64,000 nt of DNA from RUG100 sp050953425 (GTDB lineage: Bacteria; Bacillota; Clostridia; Peptostreptococcales; Anaerovoracaceae). Each line of letters starts with the position of its first letter. The stretch's first letter is position 1. The translations under genes and the position numbers were made by a program. The stretch covers positions 558,001-622,000 of the forward strand of contig JBMNMQ010000007.1 of assembly GCA_050953425.1 (NCBI GenBank). The letters run 5' to 3'. The notes beneath the pieces were generated by a model, which searched no databases, had not been told where the DNA came from, and worked only from the letters and a program-made list of their open reading frames with translations. Of this stretch, positions 53,025 through 62,278 are shown piece by piece.

Positions 53025-56000
53025 ATGAAAAACAAAGAGATTCTGAAAGGCTGCGCAGCGGACTGGCTGCGCAGAGGAGCGGCGGCCGTTCTCGCGGTCT
53101 GCCTTGGCGTTGTTCTGGTCTGCGGACAGAGCAACGCAAATGCGGCGGAAGCAGAGGCGTCCGCGGCAAAAAACAGCACTGCGGCGGCGGTACAGTCGGC
53201 CGCGGCAGCGAACGGACAAGCACCGGCGCTGCGGGCTGCTTCCACGGAAGGCAGCCTGAAGATCGCCACGCTGTCGGACACCCACTATCTTTCACCGACG
53301 ATGATCAAGGACACGAAGGATTTCACCAGGGCGCTGAACAGCGATCGCAAGACCTTTGTGCAGAGCGACGCGTTTCTGCGCAAGCTTCTCGACACGGTCA
53401 AAAAGGATGATCCGGACGTGCTCCTGATCTCCGGGGACCTGACCAAGGACGGGGAACTGGAAGGGCACCGGGCGCTCGCCGGCATTCTCGGCGAATTCGA
53501 AAAGAAAACCGGGACAAAGGTGTATCTCTGCCCCGGCAATCACGACCTGCAGAACAAAGATGCGCTCAACTTCAACACGGCGGACGGCAAAGCCGTGCCG
53601 GCGGAGCGCACTACGCAGGAGAAATATTTAAAGACCTACGCGGATCTCGTCTACAACGATGAAACGGTCATCGCCAGATACAAACCGCCGACAGGAAAGC
53701 CGGCCGGCGGGCTTTCCTATGCCGCTCGTCCGCAGGCCGGCTACACCATCATTTCCATCGATTCCGCCCGCTACAGCGCGGACAACACCGAGTCGGGCAC
53801 GGACGAGCACGAGACCGGCGGTCAGATCAGCGCCGATCAGGAAAACTGGGTGCTCGGCCAGATCAAAGCGGCCAAAAAGCGCGGCGATACGGTGATCGGC
53901 ATGGAACATCACGGCCTCGTACCGCATTTCAGCATGGAGCAGGACATCCTGCCCATGTATCTGGTCAACGACTATGAACGGCTTTCCCGGGAATACGCGG
54001 ATGCCGGCATGAGCTATATCTTCACCGGCCACATGCACGCCAACGACATCGCCCGGGTGACCACCGACCGCGGCAATACGCTCTATGACATCGAGACCGG
54101 ATCCGTACTGACCTTCCCGTCGCCGGCGCGGCTGGTGACGCTCCGCCGCCGGGCCGACGACGGAAAAATCCGTGAATCCATGTCGTACAAAACCTACCTG
54201 AAGACGGGCCCGGTCACCTACGTGAATGCGCTGAACGGCAAGACCGAGACCATCGACAACATGTACGACTTTGAGAAGGGGCACGGAATCACGGCAAAGA
54301 TGCTGCCCACGGCCGCCGGCAATCTGCTCGCGGATTATTCCTCGCAGATCGAACAGCAGGGCGGCGCCGAGGCGATGGTGCTCAACGCCGTGAATGAAGT
54401 GCGGGAGAACCGCAATGCGAAGCCCTACGAGGACTTTGACGACATGCTCGAAGGCGAACTGCCGCTGCTGCTGACGCCGGCGCCGGAGGATGAGGACGAG
54501 ATCGAGAAGCCGAAGAACGGCGAAAAAGCGCGTGTGTACTACGTCAAGTACCGCAGGGAAAACAGGAAAAAAGTCAGAGCGGAGGGCATTCTGGTCGTCT
54601 ACAACGCGTGCCCGGAACTGCCGAACATGAACCTCGACGTCAAGCTGTTCATACCCATGAAGCGCGTCAGGACGATCGCGAAGACGCTGCTGCGTACTGT
54701 CGATGAGAAGCTCGCCGATCCCGCCGAGCTCGAGGATACTGTGAACAAGCTCGTCAGCGACGTCGCGGCCATCCGCGCGGCGGACGACCCGTCGACGGCC
54801 GGGGAAGAGACCATCGTCGACTATGCCAACTACGTCTATATGCGGCACCTGGGCGGGGAAGATCACGGCGAGATGGCCGACTGGGCTCAGGACACAGCGG
54901 CGATGCTGGAGAACGGCCAGCTGGTCGATGAACTGATCAATACCGCTCTCGCGGATCTCGCCGGGCCGCTGGAAGATGTCCTGAAGACGATGGATTTCCA
55001 GGAGCTGACGGGGATCAAATACTGGAACAACAAGACGAACCTCTTTGTTTCCGGCGACAGCAGCGATCCGATTCAGAACTGGGACAACCGCGACAACACG
55101 TCAAATCAGGCGATCAGCTACGTTGTCGGCGGCAGCGCCGCCGGCTCCGTGTACAAAGGCCACGTCGGCTGGACGGTCAGAGGACGCTGCAGATACGTAC
55201 CGGACGGCTATTCGTTCTATGACTTTATCAGCAGATACAACGGCTACGGCTCCGACGAACTGACGGTAAAATCGATCCTTCTGTCGCTGGTGAACGGTTC
55301 CGAAGCGGACCACAGCGATGGCCTCGTTACCGATGAAGCGCGGCAGAAGCTCGGCGATTTCGGACTCGCCGTCGTCGATTCGATGGGAAATGACAGCAGC
55401 ATTCCGGCGGACAACAACGGCAGCATTGATCCGACCAGTGTCTGGGAACCGGAGAAAACAGTCAATCGATTCACGACGCCGCTGACGATGCAGAGCTGGA
55501 CGGCCGGTGAGGCCGCATCCGAACCGTCGGCTGCGGCGGCTTACGGTGAAGTGCAGTACCGCTATTACAGCGACAGGGAGTGCACCTGCGAGATCGAAAA
55601 GCCGTCGACGCCGGGAACGTATTATGTGAAAGCCTTCGTCGAAGCGGGCAGCAATTACGATGCGATCGAATCCGCTCCGGTGGCTTTCAGCATCTACCGG
55701 ACTGCCGGGGAAACGAGCGAGGCGCGGATCGCCGCCGCATCCGCGGCGCTGGAAAAGACCAGAGGCGACCGGAATCCGGAAGGGTCCGTCTTCGCCGTCC
55801 TCCGGGCGCGGACCGGCGCGGTGACAAAGAACAACATCGAGGTGAAGTGGAGCAGAGTAAAGGGCGCCGAGACGTACGTCGTCTTTGGCGGTCGCTGCGG
55901 CGGCAGCAAATATCCGTACCGCAGGATCGCGTCTGCTTCCGGCACGTCGCTGAAGATCAGCCGTGTCGCGGGGGAAAAGATCAAAAAGGGAACCTACTGC

Positions 56001-56357
56001 AAATTCTTTGTCGCTGCCTTTGACGACAGCGGCCGGCAGCTCTCGGTCTCGAAAACGGTGCACGCGGCTTCGGCCGGCGGACGCGTCGGCAATTACCGTG
56101 CGGTGCGCGTGAAGAATGTACTGTTTGGCAGCAGGAAACTGAAAAGCGGTGCGACCTTCAAGCTCAGAACGAAGCTCGTCAAACCCCTCGGCAGGGCGGT
56201 CGTCAAGCATCGCGCCCGGGCGTTCGAATCGTCCGACAGCAGCATCGCCGCGGTCTCTTCCGCCGGGAAAATCCACGCGAAAAAGAAGGGCACCTGCACG
56301 ATTTACGTCTACGCACAGAACGGCGTGTACGCCAGGGTGAAGGTCACGGTGAAATAA
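53025..56357 (+). CDS. Secreted metallophosphoesterase with C-terminal Ig-like module
   Basis: 1110 residues; GCAAGGGG precedes ATG 53025. Signal peptide at about 18-45 (AAAVLAVCLGVVLVCG). The calcineurin-like core at 75-385 has all metal motifs: LSDTHYLS, ISGDLTKDG, CPGNHDLQ, GMEHHG and FTGHMHAND. Residues 430-880 are a helical or mixed region of unknown kind. An MBG-like Ig part follows (YRYYSDRECTCEI, GTYYVKAFVEAGSNY), then an FN3-like module and a terminal Big_2-like module (CTIYVYAQNG, VKVTVK). Probably an exported phosphoesterase or nucleotidase; substrate unknown. The last module resembles that of the 3873 gene. Confidence 0.82.
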   Translation: MKNKEILKGCAADWLRRGAAAVLAVCLGVVLVCGQSNANAAEAEASAAKNSTAAAVQSAAAANGQAPALRAASTEGSLKIATLSDTHYLSPTMIKDTKDFTRALNSDRKTFVQSDAFLRKLLDTVKKDDPDVLLISGDLTKDGELEGHRALAGILGEFEKKTGTKVYLCPGNHDLQNKDALNFNTADGKAVPAERTTQEKYLKTYADLVYNDETVIARYKPPTGKPAGGLSYAARPQAGYTIISIDSARYSADNTESGTDEHETGGQISADQENWVLGQIKAAKKRGDTVIGMEHHGLVPHFSMEQDILPMYLVNDYERLSREYADAGMSYIFTGHMHANDIARVTTDRGNTLYDIETGSVLTFPSPARLVTLRRRADDGKIRESMSYKTYLKTGPVTYVNALNGKTETIDNMYDFEKGHGITAKMLPTAAGNLLADYSSQIEQQGGAEAMVLNAVNEVRENRNAKPYEDFDDMLEGELPLLLTPAPEDEDEIEKPKNGEKARVYYVKYRRENRKKVRAEGILVVYNACPELPNMNLDVKLFIPMKRVRTIAKTLLRTVDEKLADPAELEDTVNKLVSDVAAIRAADDPSTAGEETIVDYANYVYMRHLGGEDHGEMADWAQDTAAMLENGQLVDELINTALADLAGPLEDVLKTMDFQELTGIKYWNNKTNLFVSGDSSDPIQNWDNRDNTSNQAISYVVGGSAAGSVYKGHVGWTVRGRCRYVPDGYSFYDFISRYNGYGSDELTVKSILLSLVNGSEADHSDGLVTDEARQKLGDFGLAVVDSMGNDSSIPADNNGSIDPTSVWEPEKTVNRFTTPLTMQSWTAGEAASEPSAAAAYGEVQYRYYSDRECTCEIEKPSTPGTYYVKAFVEAGSNYDAIESAPVAFSIYRTAGETSEARIAAASAALEKTRGDRNPEGSVFAVLRARTGAVTKNNIEVKWSRVKGAETYVVFGGRCGGSKYPYRRIASASGTSLKISRVAGEKIKKGTYCKFFVAAFDDSGRQLSVSKTVHAASAGGRVGNYRAVRVKNVLFGSRKLKSGATFKLRTKLVKPLGRAVVKHRARAFESSDSSIAAVSSAGKIHAKKKGTCTIYVYAQNGVYARVKVTVK

Positions 56358-56515
56358 CCGCCGTGCCGGCAAAGCAGCTGCGGCGATGAAACAGCCATGC
56401 CGGCGAAACCGCTGCGTCGGTGAAAGCAATGCGCCGGGAAAGCTGCCGCGCCGATTCGCCGGGCACCGGTGTTTCGCGATGCGGTGAACAGAGCCGGTGC
56501 GAAATAACGATACAG

Positions 56516-56540
56516 AGGAGTCGCCATGCGGCTCCTTTTT
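56516..56540 (+). terminator. Terminator after the metallophosphoesterase
   Basis: A nine-pair stem AGGAGTCGC / GCGGCTCCT (one G-T pair), loop CAT, then five T. It lies 159 bases past the stop. Confidence 0.7.
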
Positions 56541-56754
56541 CGCTGAGTCCGGCGGCGCTCCTGCGCCCTGCACCGCATAGCTCCGTCAGCAGGGCTCATT
56601 ACAGTTCGCTGCGCTCCCGGTCCGGATTTGTAAACGGTAAATAGCACGTGCCCCCAAAAAAATTGCCGCCCGGCAGGGCCGGGACGAAAATAACGGCGAA
56701 AAGCAGCGGGAAACGGTCCCTCGACGGGGAAAATACAGCTCTTCAAAAACAAAC
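56541..56754. other. Intergenic, no feature seen
   Basis: GC-rich sequence between the metallophosphoesterase terminator and the tRNA operon terminator, with an A-run near 56653. No gene, RNA or repeat is recognised. Confidence 0.4.
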
Positions 56755-56782
56755 GAAAACCGTTGAATCTTCAACGGTTTTC
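56755..56782 (-). terminator. Terminator of the tRNA operon
   Basis: A near-perfect stem GAAAACCGTTGA / TCAACGGTTTTC followed on the minus strand by TTTGTTTTT, just beyond tRNA-Cys. Confidence 0.85.
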
Positions 56783-56784
56783 CT

Positions 56785-56859
56785 TGGAGGCGACACCCGG
56801 ATTCGAACCGGGGCATAGAGGTTTTGCAGACCTTTGCCTTACCACTTGGCTATGTCGCC
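56785..56859 (-). tRNA. tRNA-Cys (GCA)
   Basis: Acceptor stem GGCGACA / TGTCGCC, anticodon loop TCTGCAA giving GCA, T-loop GGTTCGAATCC, encoded CCA. Last of five tRNAs in transcription order. Confidence 0.95.
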
Positions 56860-56898
56860 GTATCGGCCGGAGAGGCGGCGTTCCGCTTCTCCGGCATT

Positions 56899-56973
56899 TG
56901 GCTAGGGTAGCAGGATTCGAACCTGCGCATGATGGAATCAGAATCCATTGCCTTACCACTTGGCGATACCCCA
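56899..56973 (-). tRNA. tRNA-Gln (CTG)
   Basis: Starts TGGGGTA as expected for glutamine tRNAs (weak first pair), anticodon loop TTCTGAT giving CTG, T-loop GGTTCGAATCC, encoded CCA. Confidence 0.93.
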
Positions 56974-56993
56974 TCGTCATTGTTCGGCCTTTT

Positions 56994-57070
56994 TGGGGTG
57001 GGTAGTGGGATTCGAACCCACGCATGGCGGAGCCACAACCCGCTGTCTTAACCACTTGACTATACCCACC
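56994..57070 (-). tRNA. tRNA-His (GTG)
   Basis: Acceptor GTGGGTA / TACCCAC with an encoded extra 5' G opposite the C discriminator, diagnostic of histidine tRNA. Anticodon loop TTGTGGC gives GTG. CCA is encoded. Confidence 0.95.
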
Positions 57071-57073
57071 ATA

Positions 57074-57150
57074 TGGCGATCCGGATCGGGTTCGAACCGA
57101 CGACCTCCAGCGTGACAGGCTGGCATTCTAACCAACTGAACTACCGGACC
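57074..57150 (-). tRNA. tRNA-Asp (GTC)
   Basis: Acceptor GGTCCGG / CCGGATC, anticodon loop CTGTCAC giving GTC, G discriminator, encoded CCA. Three bases separate it from tRNA-His. Confidence 0.95.
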
Positions 57151-57244
57151 GTACATACTGCAGTTTCGCTGTCCGACGCTGCCGGATCCGCCGCAGTGAC
57201 GGCTGTATTCCCGGCTGAGCCGGGCGCCCGCGCTGTGGAAACAA

Positions 57245-57321
57245 TGGTAGCGGCGAGTGGAGTCGAACCACCGACCTTCCGGGTATGAACCGGACGCTCT
57301 AGCCAGCTAAGCTACACCGCC
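57245..57321 (-). tRNA. tRNA-Met (CAT), elongator type
   Basis: Acceptor GGCGGTG / CGCCGCT with a G-T first pair, anticodon loop TTCATAC giving CAT, A discriminator, encoded CCA. The initiator's unpaired first position and three G-C anticodon-stem pairs are absent, so elongator is favoured. An Ile (lysidine) reading of CAT is less likely. First gene of the array; an A/T-rich stretch just upstream (57322-57370) likely holds the operon promoter. Confidence 0.88.
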
Positions 57322-57584
57322 ACAATTGGTACAGCGATAAATACTGCAAGAGTTATATTATCAAAAGTTGCAGGTGGTGTCAAGCAGTTGTCTCTGCGAA
57401 TTTCAGATAAATCCCCGCCATTCGATGCGTCGGCCGTACGCCGCTCCGTTTACTGCCGAATATGCCGCTTCTCCGGCGGCGCCGCTGCCTGTCTTTCCGC
57501 CGCTCTCTTCAGGACTGATTGTCGGGGAACGCGGCAGTTCACGCAGCCGCGGATCCGGCGCTGCGCCCGCTCGGCAGGGCAGAT
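57322..57584. other. Intergenic, tRNA promoter side
   Basis: The A/T-rich 57325-57370 probably contains the minus-strand tRNA promoter (TTGATA with a weak -10). The remainder to the spoVG terminator shows no gene. Confidence 0.4.
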
Positions 57585-57616
57585 AAAAAAGCTGCCGTGT
57601 TTCGCTGCACGGCAGC
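57585..57616 (-). terminator. Terminator of spoVG
   Basis: GCTGCCGTG / CACGGCAGC nine-pair stem with six T following on the minus strand. Confidence 0.85.
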
Positions 57617-57648
57617 ACGGGATCGGCCATACGACGAACCTGCAGGCG

Positions 57649-58080
57649 TCAGATACCGTCCGCCTCCGGATCAGGCCGGTCGTCACCCGGCACCGCGGCT
57701 TCTGCCGCGGTTTCCTGTGCCGGAGCAGTGCCGTCCGCTGCCGGCGCCGCCTCGTCCGCAGCTGCCGCAGAGCTGCTCGCTGCCGGCGCCGCCGGGGCGG
57801 CTTCCTGTTCTTCGGCTTCGCGTTCCGCCAGAACCTTGTCGTATTCGGCAAAAATGGCTTCCTTGATTCTGTTGCGCGTTTCCGACATCAGCGGATGAGC
57901 GATGTCGCGAAAATCGCCCTCGCCGACCTTGCGGCTCGGCATGGCGATGAACGGCCCGTTCTGTCCGTCGATGATCTTAATGTCGTGGACGACAAACTCG
58001 TCGTCGAAGGTGATCGAAGCGACCGCCTTCATTTTTCCCGCGTCGTGGATTTTTCTTATTCTTACGTCTGTAATATTCAT
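57649..58080 (-). CDS. spoVG: SpoVG with long acidic Ala-rich tail
   Basis: 143 residues. The start at ATG 58080 (AAGGCGGTGA upstream) gives MNITDVRIRKIHDAGKMKAV, the classic SpoVG opening. VVHDIKIIDGQNGPFIAMPSRK and DIAHPLMSETRNRIKEAIFAEY follow. SpoVG is a nucleic-acid-binding regulator of septation, sporulation and virulence, usually of 85-97 residues. Here about 50 extra residues of Ala, Glu, Pro, Ser and Asp are added (EEQEAAPAAPAASSS). A GC-rich hairpin (CCCCTG / CAGGGG) lies in its leader just before the ribosome site. It is encoded downstream of purR, the usual Firmicutes order. Confidence 0.93.
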   Translation of the reverse strand: MNITDVRIRKIHDAGKMKAVASITFDDEFVVHDIKIIDGQNGPFIAMPSRKVGEGDFRDIAHPLMSETRNRIKEAIFAEYDKVLAEREAEEQEAAPAAPAASSSAAAADEAAPAADGTAPAQETAAEAAVPGDDRPDPEADGI

Positions 58081-58114
58081 ATAAGTCACCGCCTTGGCTC
58101 CCCTGCGGCAGGGG

Positions 58115-58183
58115 GAACCTAATTCCAAGATTTACTATATGATATTATTATATAATTGTTCACAGTAAGATACAAGGAATATT
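58115..58183 (-). promoter_or_regulatory. A/T-rich promoter region of spoVG
   Basis: The minus strand reads AATTATATAATAATATCATA before the spoVG leader. The exact -35/-10 pair is uncertain; several TATAAT-like hexamers overlap. Confidence 0.45.
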
Positions 58184-58993
58184 TCAAAAAATCTGAATAT
58201 TGGGCGAGATTTCGATGCGCCGCTCTTCTTCGCTGACTTCTCCGAGGCGCAGGAGCGGGGTGAACTCGGCGACTTTTTTCGTCTCCGGCTCGACGGCGGC
58301 GATGGCGACGCCGATGCCGCAGACGCTGACTTCGGACTCGGCCAGCAGTTCGGAGATGCCCTTGAGGGAACCGCCGGCGCGCATAAAGTCATCGATCAGC
58401 AGGGCCCGGCTGCCGGGTTCGACGGCACGGCGGGCAATCGACATTTTCCGCAGACGGTTGGCGCTGCCGGAGAAATAGTTGATCGAGAGCGTCGGCCCTT
58501 CGCTGAGGCGGACCTCGCGGCGCACAACGGCGAGGGGAATATTGAGCAGCCGCGCCGTCATCAGCGCCAGGGGAACGCCGCGGGTTTCGATCGTGACCAC
58601 GCGGTCGGCCCCGCAGCCGGCAAAGCGCCGGGCGAAGATCTCCGCCATGTCGCCGGTGAGCCGGGGATCGAACATGATGTCGGCGGTGTAGAGAAAGCCG
58701 CCGCCGACCAGACGCGACGGATCGCGCAGGCGCCGGCAGAGTTCCTCCTGGATTTCCCGGCAGCGGGTCTCGCTGATCCGGGGGACAAAGCGCACGCCGC
58801 CGGCGGCGCCGGGGATGGTCTCGATGCGGCCGAGGTCGTTCTCCCGCAGGATGGCGGCGGCGAGCTTGAGATCCTCGCTGATCGTCGAGCGGGCCGCGTG
58901 GAAGCGGTCGCAGAAATCACCGAGGCGGTAGAGTCGCGACGGATGGTCGGAAAGGATGCGGATCAGAGCACCGATGCGGGCGTTTCGTTTCAT
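58184..58993 (-). CDS. purR: Purine operon repressor PurR (Bacillus type)
   Basis: 269 residues; AAGGGAGCAGCAGCC precedes ATG 58993. The N-terminal winged helix is NARIGALIRILSDHP ... RSTISEDLKLA. The C-terminal phosphoribosyltransferase-like PRPP sensor has the PRPP loop LLIDDFMRAGGSLKG (about residues 195-210) and VVTIETRGVPLAL. It represses purine genes until PRPP binds. It is divergent from murC, which starts 200 bases away. Confidence 0.93.
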   Translation of the reverse strand: MKRNARIGALIRILSDHPSRLYRLGDFCDRFHAARSTISEDLKLAAAILRENDLGRIETIPGAAGGVRFVPRISETRCREIQEELCRRLRDPSRLVGGGFLYTADIMFDPRLTGDMAEIFARRFAGCGADRVVTIETRGVPLALMTARLLNIPLAVVRREVRLSEGPTLSINYFSGSANRLRKMSIARRAVEPGSRALLIDDFMRAGGSLKGISELLAESEVSVCGIGVAIAAVEPETKKVAEFTPLLRLGEVSEEERRIEISPNIQIF

Positions 58994-59133
58994 GGCTGCT
59001 GCTCCCTTGCTGCGGCCGTGCGGGTACGGGCGGAGTCGGCGGGCGGGCGTACTGCGCACCGGCGGCCGGTCGGAGCGCACGTCTGCCGCTTTCTGCCATC
59101 ATAGGCGCGGCAAATTAAATTGTCAAATTGGTG

Positions 59134-59161
59134 TTCCAGTACCGGCAAAGTATGATATAAT
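59134..59161 (+). promoter_or_regulatory. Promoter of the murC operon
   Basis: An extended -10 TGATATAAT (TATAAT 59156-59161) with TTCCAG 16 bases upstream; the start codon is 34 bases beyond the -10. Confidence 0.65.
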
Positions 59162-59194
59162 GTCTGCGTCCGAGATTTGGAGGATAGAATAAAC

Positions 59195-60610
59195 ATGATC
59201 GATTTTTCTTCAATCAAAACGATCCACTGTATCGGCATCGGCGGCATCGGTTTGTCCGCGATTGCTGATATTTTACTTGCCAGAGGATACCGGGTGACCG
59301 GATCCGACATGAACCAGAGTGAGAAGGTGGAGCAGCTGATGCGGGATGGTGCCACGGTCTATCTCGGGCACCGGGCCAGAAACATCGGCGATGCCGACCT
59401 TCTTGTTTATTCTTCGGCGGTGGCGCAGGATAATCCCGAGCTCACGGCCGCCCGGGAGAAGGGGATTCCCTGCATTACCCGGGCGCAGATGCTGGGCATT
59501 CTCATGCAGGGCCACGACGTCAGCATTGCGATCGCCGGCACGCACGGCAAGACAACGACGACTTCGATGCTCTCACTGATCCTCATGCACGCGGAGATGG
59601 ATCCGACGATTCTCGTCGGCGGCAACCTCGCCGAGCTGGGCGGAAACGTGCGCGTCGGGCACAGCGAGTACTTTGTCACCGAAGCCTGCGAGTACATGGA
59701 CAGCTTTCTCGAGCTGCGCCCCAACATCGAGATCATCCTCAACATCGACTCCGATCATCTGGACTATTTCAAGGATATTGAACATATCATCCGTTCCTTC
59801 GATAAATTTGCCGACCTCGTTCCCGGGGACGGCATCATCCTCGCCTACGGCGCCAACCCGTTTGTCAAGCGGGTGATCAAGGACCGCGGCAATGTGATTA
59901 CCTACGGATTTGACGAGAACAACGATTACTACGCCGACGACATCGGCTTTGACAAGGACGGCAAGCCGTTTTTCACGATCTATCACGACGGCGGCCGGCT
60001 GCTGGATCTGCAGCTCGATGTGCCCGGCGAACACAATCTGCTCAACGCCCTCGTGGCGGCGGCCTGTGCGCACTGTCTGCAGGTGCCGCTGGAGGTTGTC
60101 AAGTCGACGCTGGAGTCGTTTCACGGCACCCAGCGGCGCTTTGACGTCCTCGGCGAAACGGTCAACGGCAATCGCGTGATCGACGATTACGCCCATCACC
60201 CGACGGAAATCCGCGCCACCCTGGAGGCGGCCGGCAAGATGTACCACAACGAGCTGTGGTGTGTCTTTCAGCCGCACACCTATACGCGCACCATCGCGCT
60301 CTTTGAGGAATTTCCGGCGGCCTTTGAAAAAGCCGACAAGATCGTCCTCGCCGAGATCTACGCGGCGCGGGAAAAGAATATTCACAAGATCAGCTCCAAG
60401 GCGCTGGCCAAGGAAATTAAGAAGGTCTACCCGGACAAGGATGTCTATTTCTTCAAGGATCTCAACGAGATTGCCAACTTTGTCTACGACAATTCCGAAC
60501 CGGATGATATGATCATCACCATGGGAGCCGGCGATGTCTACAAGGTCGGGGAGCAGATCCTCGCGCTGGACGGCGTCGGCGCACACAGAGGAGCGAAGAT
60601 CAATGACTGA
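59195..60610 (+). CDS. murC: UDP-N-acetylmuramate--L-alanine ligase
   Basis: 471 residues; TTTGGAGG precedes ATG 59195 (the TTG at 59177 is part of the ribosome site). Motifs: IHCIGIGGIGLSAIADILL, the ATP loop IAGTHGKTTTTSML, VTEACEYMDSFLELRPN, NIDSDHLDYF, GEHNLLNALVAAA, the DYAHHPTEI motif and FQPHTYTRT. It adds L-alanine to UDP-MurNAc in peptidoglycan synthesis. It overlaps the next gene by eight bases. Confidence 0.95.
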   Translation: MIDFSSIKTIHCIGIGGIGLSAIADILLARGYRVTGSDMNQSEKVEQLMRDGATVYLGHRARNIGDADLLVYSSAVAQDNPELTAAREKGIPCITRAQMLGILMQGHDVSIAIAGTHGKTTTTSMLSLILMHAEMDPTILVGGNLAELGGNVRVGHSEYFVTEACEYMDSFLELRPNIEIILNIDSDHLDYFKDIEHIIRSFDKFADLVPGDGIILAYGANPFVKRVIKDRGNVITYGFDENNDYYADDIGFDKDGKPFFTIYHDGGRLLDLQLDVPGEHNLLNALVAAACAHCLQVPLEVVKSTLESFHGTQRRFDVLGETVNGNRVIDDYAHHPTEIRATLEAAGKMYHNELWCVFQPHTYTRTIALFEEFPAAFEKADKIVLAEIYAAREKNIHKISSKALAKEIKKVYPDKDVYFFKDLNEIANFVYDNSEPDDMIITMGAGDVYKVGEQILALDGVGAHRGAKIND

Positions 60611-61331
60611 AACGGAAATGCTGGAACAACTCCAGGAAGAAGCAAACGAAAGAATGCGGCGCAATCTGCGGCTGGCGCAGAAGGGCGTCCGCTTTATCGA
60701 TATTCGCCAGGCCTATCTCTCCGCGGAGACGGAGGTCGGCGCCGGCACGGTGATCTACCCCTGCGTGGTCACCGAGGGCCGCGTGAAAATCGGCCGCGAC
60801 TGCGTGATCGGCCAGAACAGCCGCATCGTCGATTCCGAGATTGAGGACGGGGTGGAGATTCAGAGCTCCGTGATTCTCGAAAGCTCGGTCGGCAGCGGTA
60901 CCAAAGTCGGCCCCTTTGCCTATATGCGGCCCGGTTCGCGGGTCGGCAGGGACTGCAAGGTCGGCGACTTTGTGGAGATCAAGAATTCGACGATGGGGGA
61001 CGGCAGCAAATCCTCCCATCTGACTTATATCGGCGACGCCGACGTGGGAGTGGGCGTCAATCTCGGCTGCGGCGTCGTCTTCGTCAATTACGACGGTTCC
61101 GCCAAGCACCGCTCCACCGTGGCGGACGGCGCTTTCATCGGCTGCAACACCAATCTGATCTCGCCGGTTGAGGTCGGCGAGCGCGCCTATATTGCCGCCG
61201 GCAGTACGGTGACCAGGAATGTCCCGGCCGGCGCGCTGCATGTATCCAGAGCCAGGGGCCGCAACATCGAAGGCTGGGTTGACCGGCGCGGCCTTTTGAA
61301 TACAAAGACTAACAACGGAGGATTGAAATGA
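60603..61331 (+). CDS. glmU: Stand-alone GlmU-type acetyltransferase domain
   Basis: 242 residues from ATG 60603. It matches only the C-terminal half of GlmU: a linker helix (EEANERMRRNLRLAQKGVRFID) and left-handed beta-helix hexapeptides (VGAGTVIYPCVVTEG, IGRDCVIGQNSRI, VGPFAYMRPGSRV, GDFVEIKNSTMGDGSKSSHLTYIGDADVG in outline). The family residues in YIGD and VFVNYDG and the tail VSRARGRNIEGW are present. The uridyltransferase half (residues 1-230 of GlmU) is missing, so glucosamine-1-phosphate acetylation is predicted while UDP transfer must come from another protein. It overlaps murC and prs. Confidence 0.85.
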   Translation: MTETEMLEQLQEEANERMRRNLRLAQKGVRFIDIRQAYLSAETEVGAGTVIYPCVVTEGRVKIGRDCVIGQNSRIVDSEIEDGVEIQSSVILESSVGSGTKVGPFAYMRPGSRVGRDCKVGDFVEIKNSTMGDGSKSSHLTYIGDADVGVGVNLGCGVVFVNYDGSAKHRSTVADGAFIGCNTNLISPVEVGERAYIAAGSTVTRNVPAGALHVSRARGRNIEGWVDRRGLLNTKTNNGGLK

Positions 61332-62278
61332 AAAACGGAATATGCTCGGACTACAAGATCTTCACCGGCAATGCGCATCCCGAACTGGCGGAGGAGATCG
61401 CGGCCATCCTCGGCAAGCCGCTCGGCAAGTCGACGGTCAACAAGTTCAGCGACGGGGAAATCTCGGTCAACATCTACGAGTCCGTCAGGGGATTTGACTG
61501 CTACATCGTGCAGCCGACCTGCGCCCCGGTCAACGACAACCTGATGGAGATCCTGATCATGATCGACGCGATGAAGCGCGCCAGCGCCGGCCGCATCAAC
61601 GCGGTGATCCCGTACTACGGGTACGCGCGGCAGGACCGCAAGGCCAAGGCCCGCGATCCGATCTCGTCCAAGCTGGTTGCCGACCTGCTCCAGACCGCCG
61701 GCGCCGACCGCGTGGTTTTGATGGATCTGCACGCGGCGCAGATTCAGGGCTACTTTAATATTCCGGTCGATCATCTGCTGGGCATGCCGATCCTGGTCCG
61801 CTACTGGCAGAAGAAGAACCCCGGCGATCTCGTCATCGTCTCGCCGGATCACGGCTCGGTGACGCGGGCGCGGACGATGGCGACGCCGCTCGACGCGCCG
61901 ATCGCGATCGTCGACAAGCGCCGTCCGGAGCCGAACAAGAGCGAGGTCATGAACGTGATCGGCGATATCAAGGACAAGAACTGCATCATCGTCGACGACA
62001 TGATCGACACCGCCGGCACGATCTGCAATGCCGGCCGGGCGCTGATGGATCTCGGCGCCAGGAGCGTCTCCGCCTGTGCGACGCACGCCGTGCTCTCGGG
62101 TCCGGCCATCCAGCGCCTCGACGAGTCGCCGTTTGACGAAGTCGTGCTGCTCAACACCATTCCCATTCCGGAGGAGCAGAAGATTCCGAAGATGAAGGTC
62201 CTATCGGTGGCGCCGCTGTTCGCCGAAGCGATGACGCGGATCCACACCAACGACTCCATCAGCAAGCTGTTCGACTGA
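61328..62278 (+). CDS. prs: Ribose-phosphate pyrophosphokinase
   Basis: 316 residues; GGAGG precedes ATG 61328, which overlaps the previous stop. Motifs: FSDGEISVNIYESVRG, IPYYGYARQDRK, the MDLHAAQIQGYF metal site, KRRPEPNKSEV and the PRPP loop IIVDDMIDTAGTI. It makes PRPP from ribose-5-phosphate and ATP, the ligand of PurR and precursor of purines. Gene order glmU-prs-pth-mfd is standard in Firmicutes. Confidence 0.96.
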   Translation: MKNGICSDYKIFTGNAHPELAEEIAAILGKPLGKSTVNKFSDGEISVNIYESVRGFDCYIVQPTCAPVNDNLMEILIMIDAMKRASAGRINAVIPYYGYARQDRKAKARDPISSKLVADLLQTAGADRVVLMDLHAAQIQGYFNIPVDHLLGMPILVRYWQKKNPGDLVIVSPDHGSVTRARTMATPLDAPIAIVDKRRPEPNKSEVMNVIGDIKDKNCIIVDDMIDTAGTICNAGRALMDLGARSVSACATHAVLSGPAIQRLDESPFDEVVLLNTIPIPEEQKIPKMKVLSVAPLFAEAMTRIHTNDSISKLFD

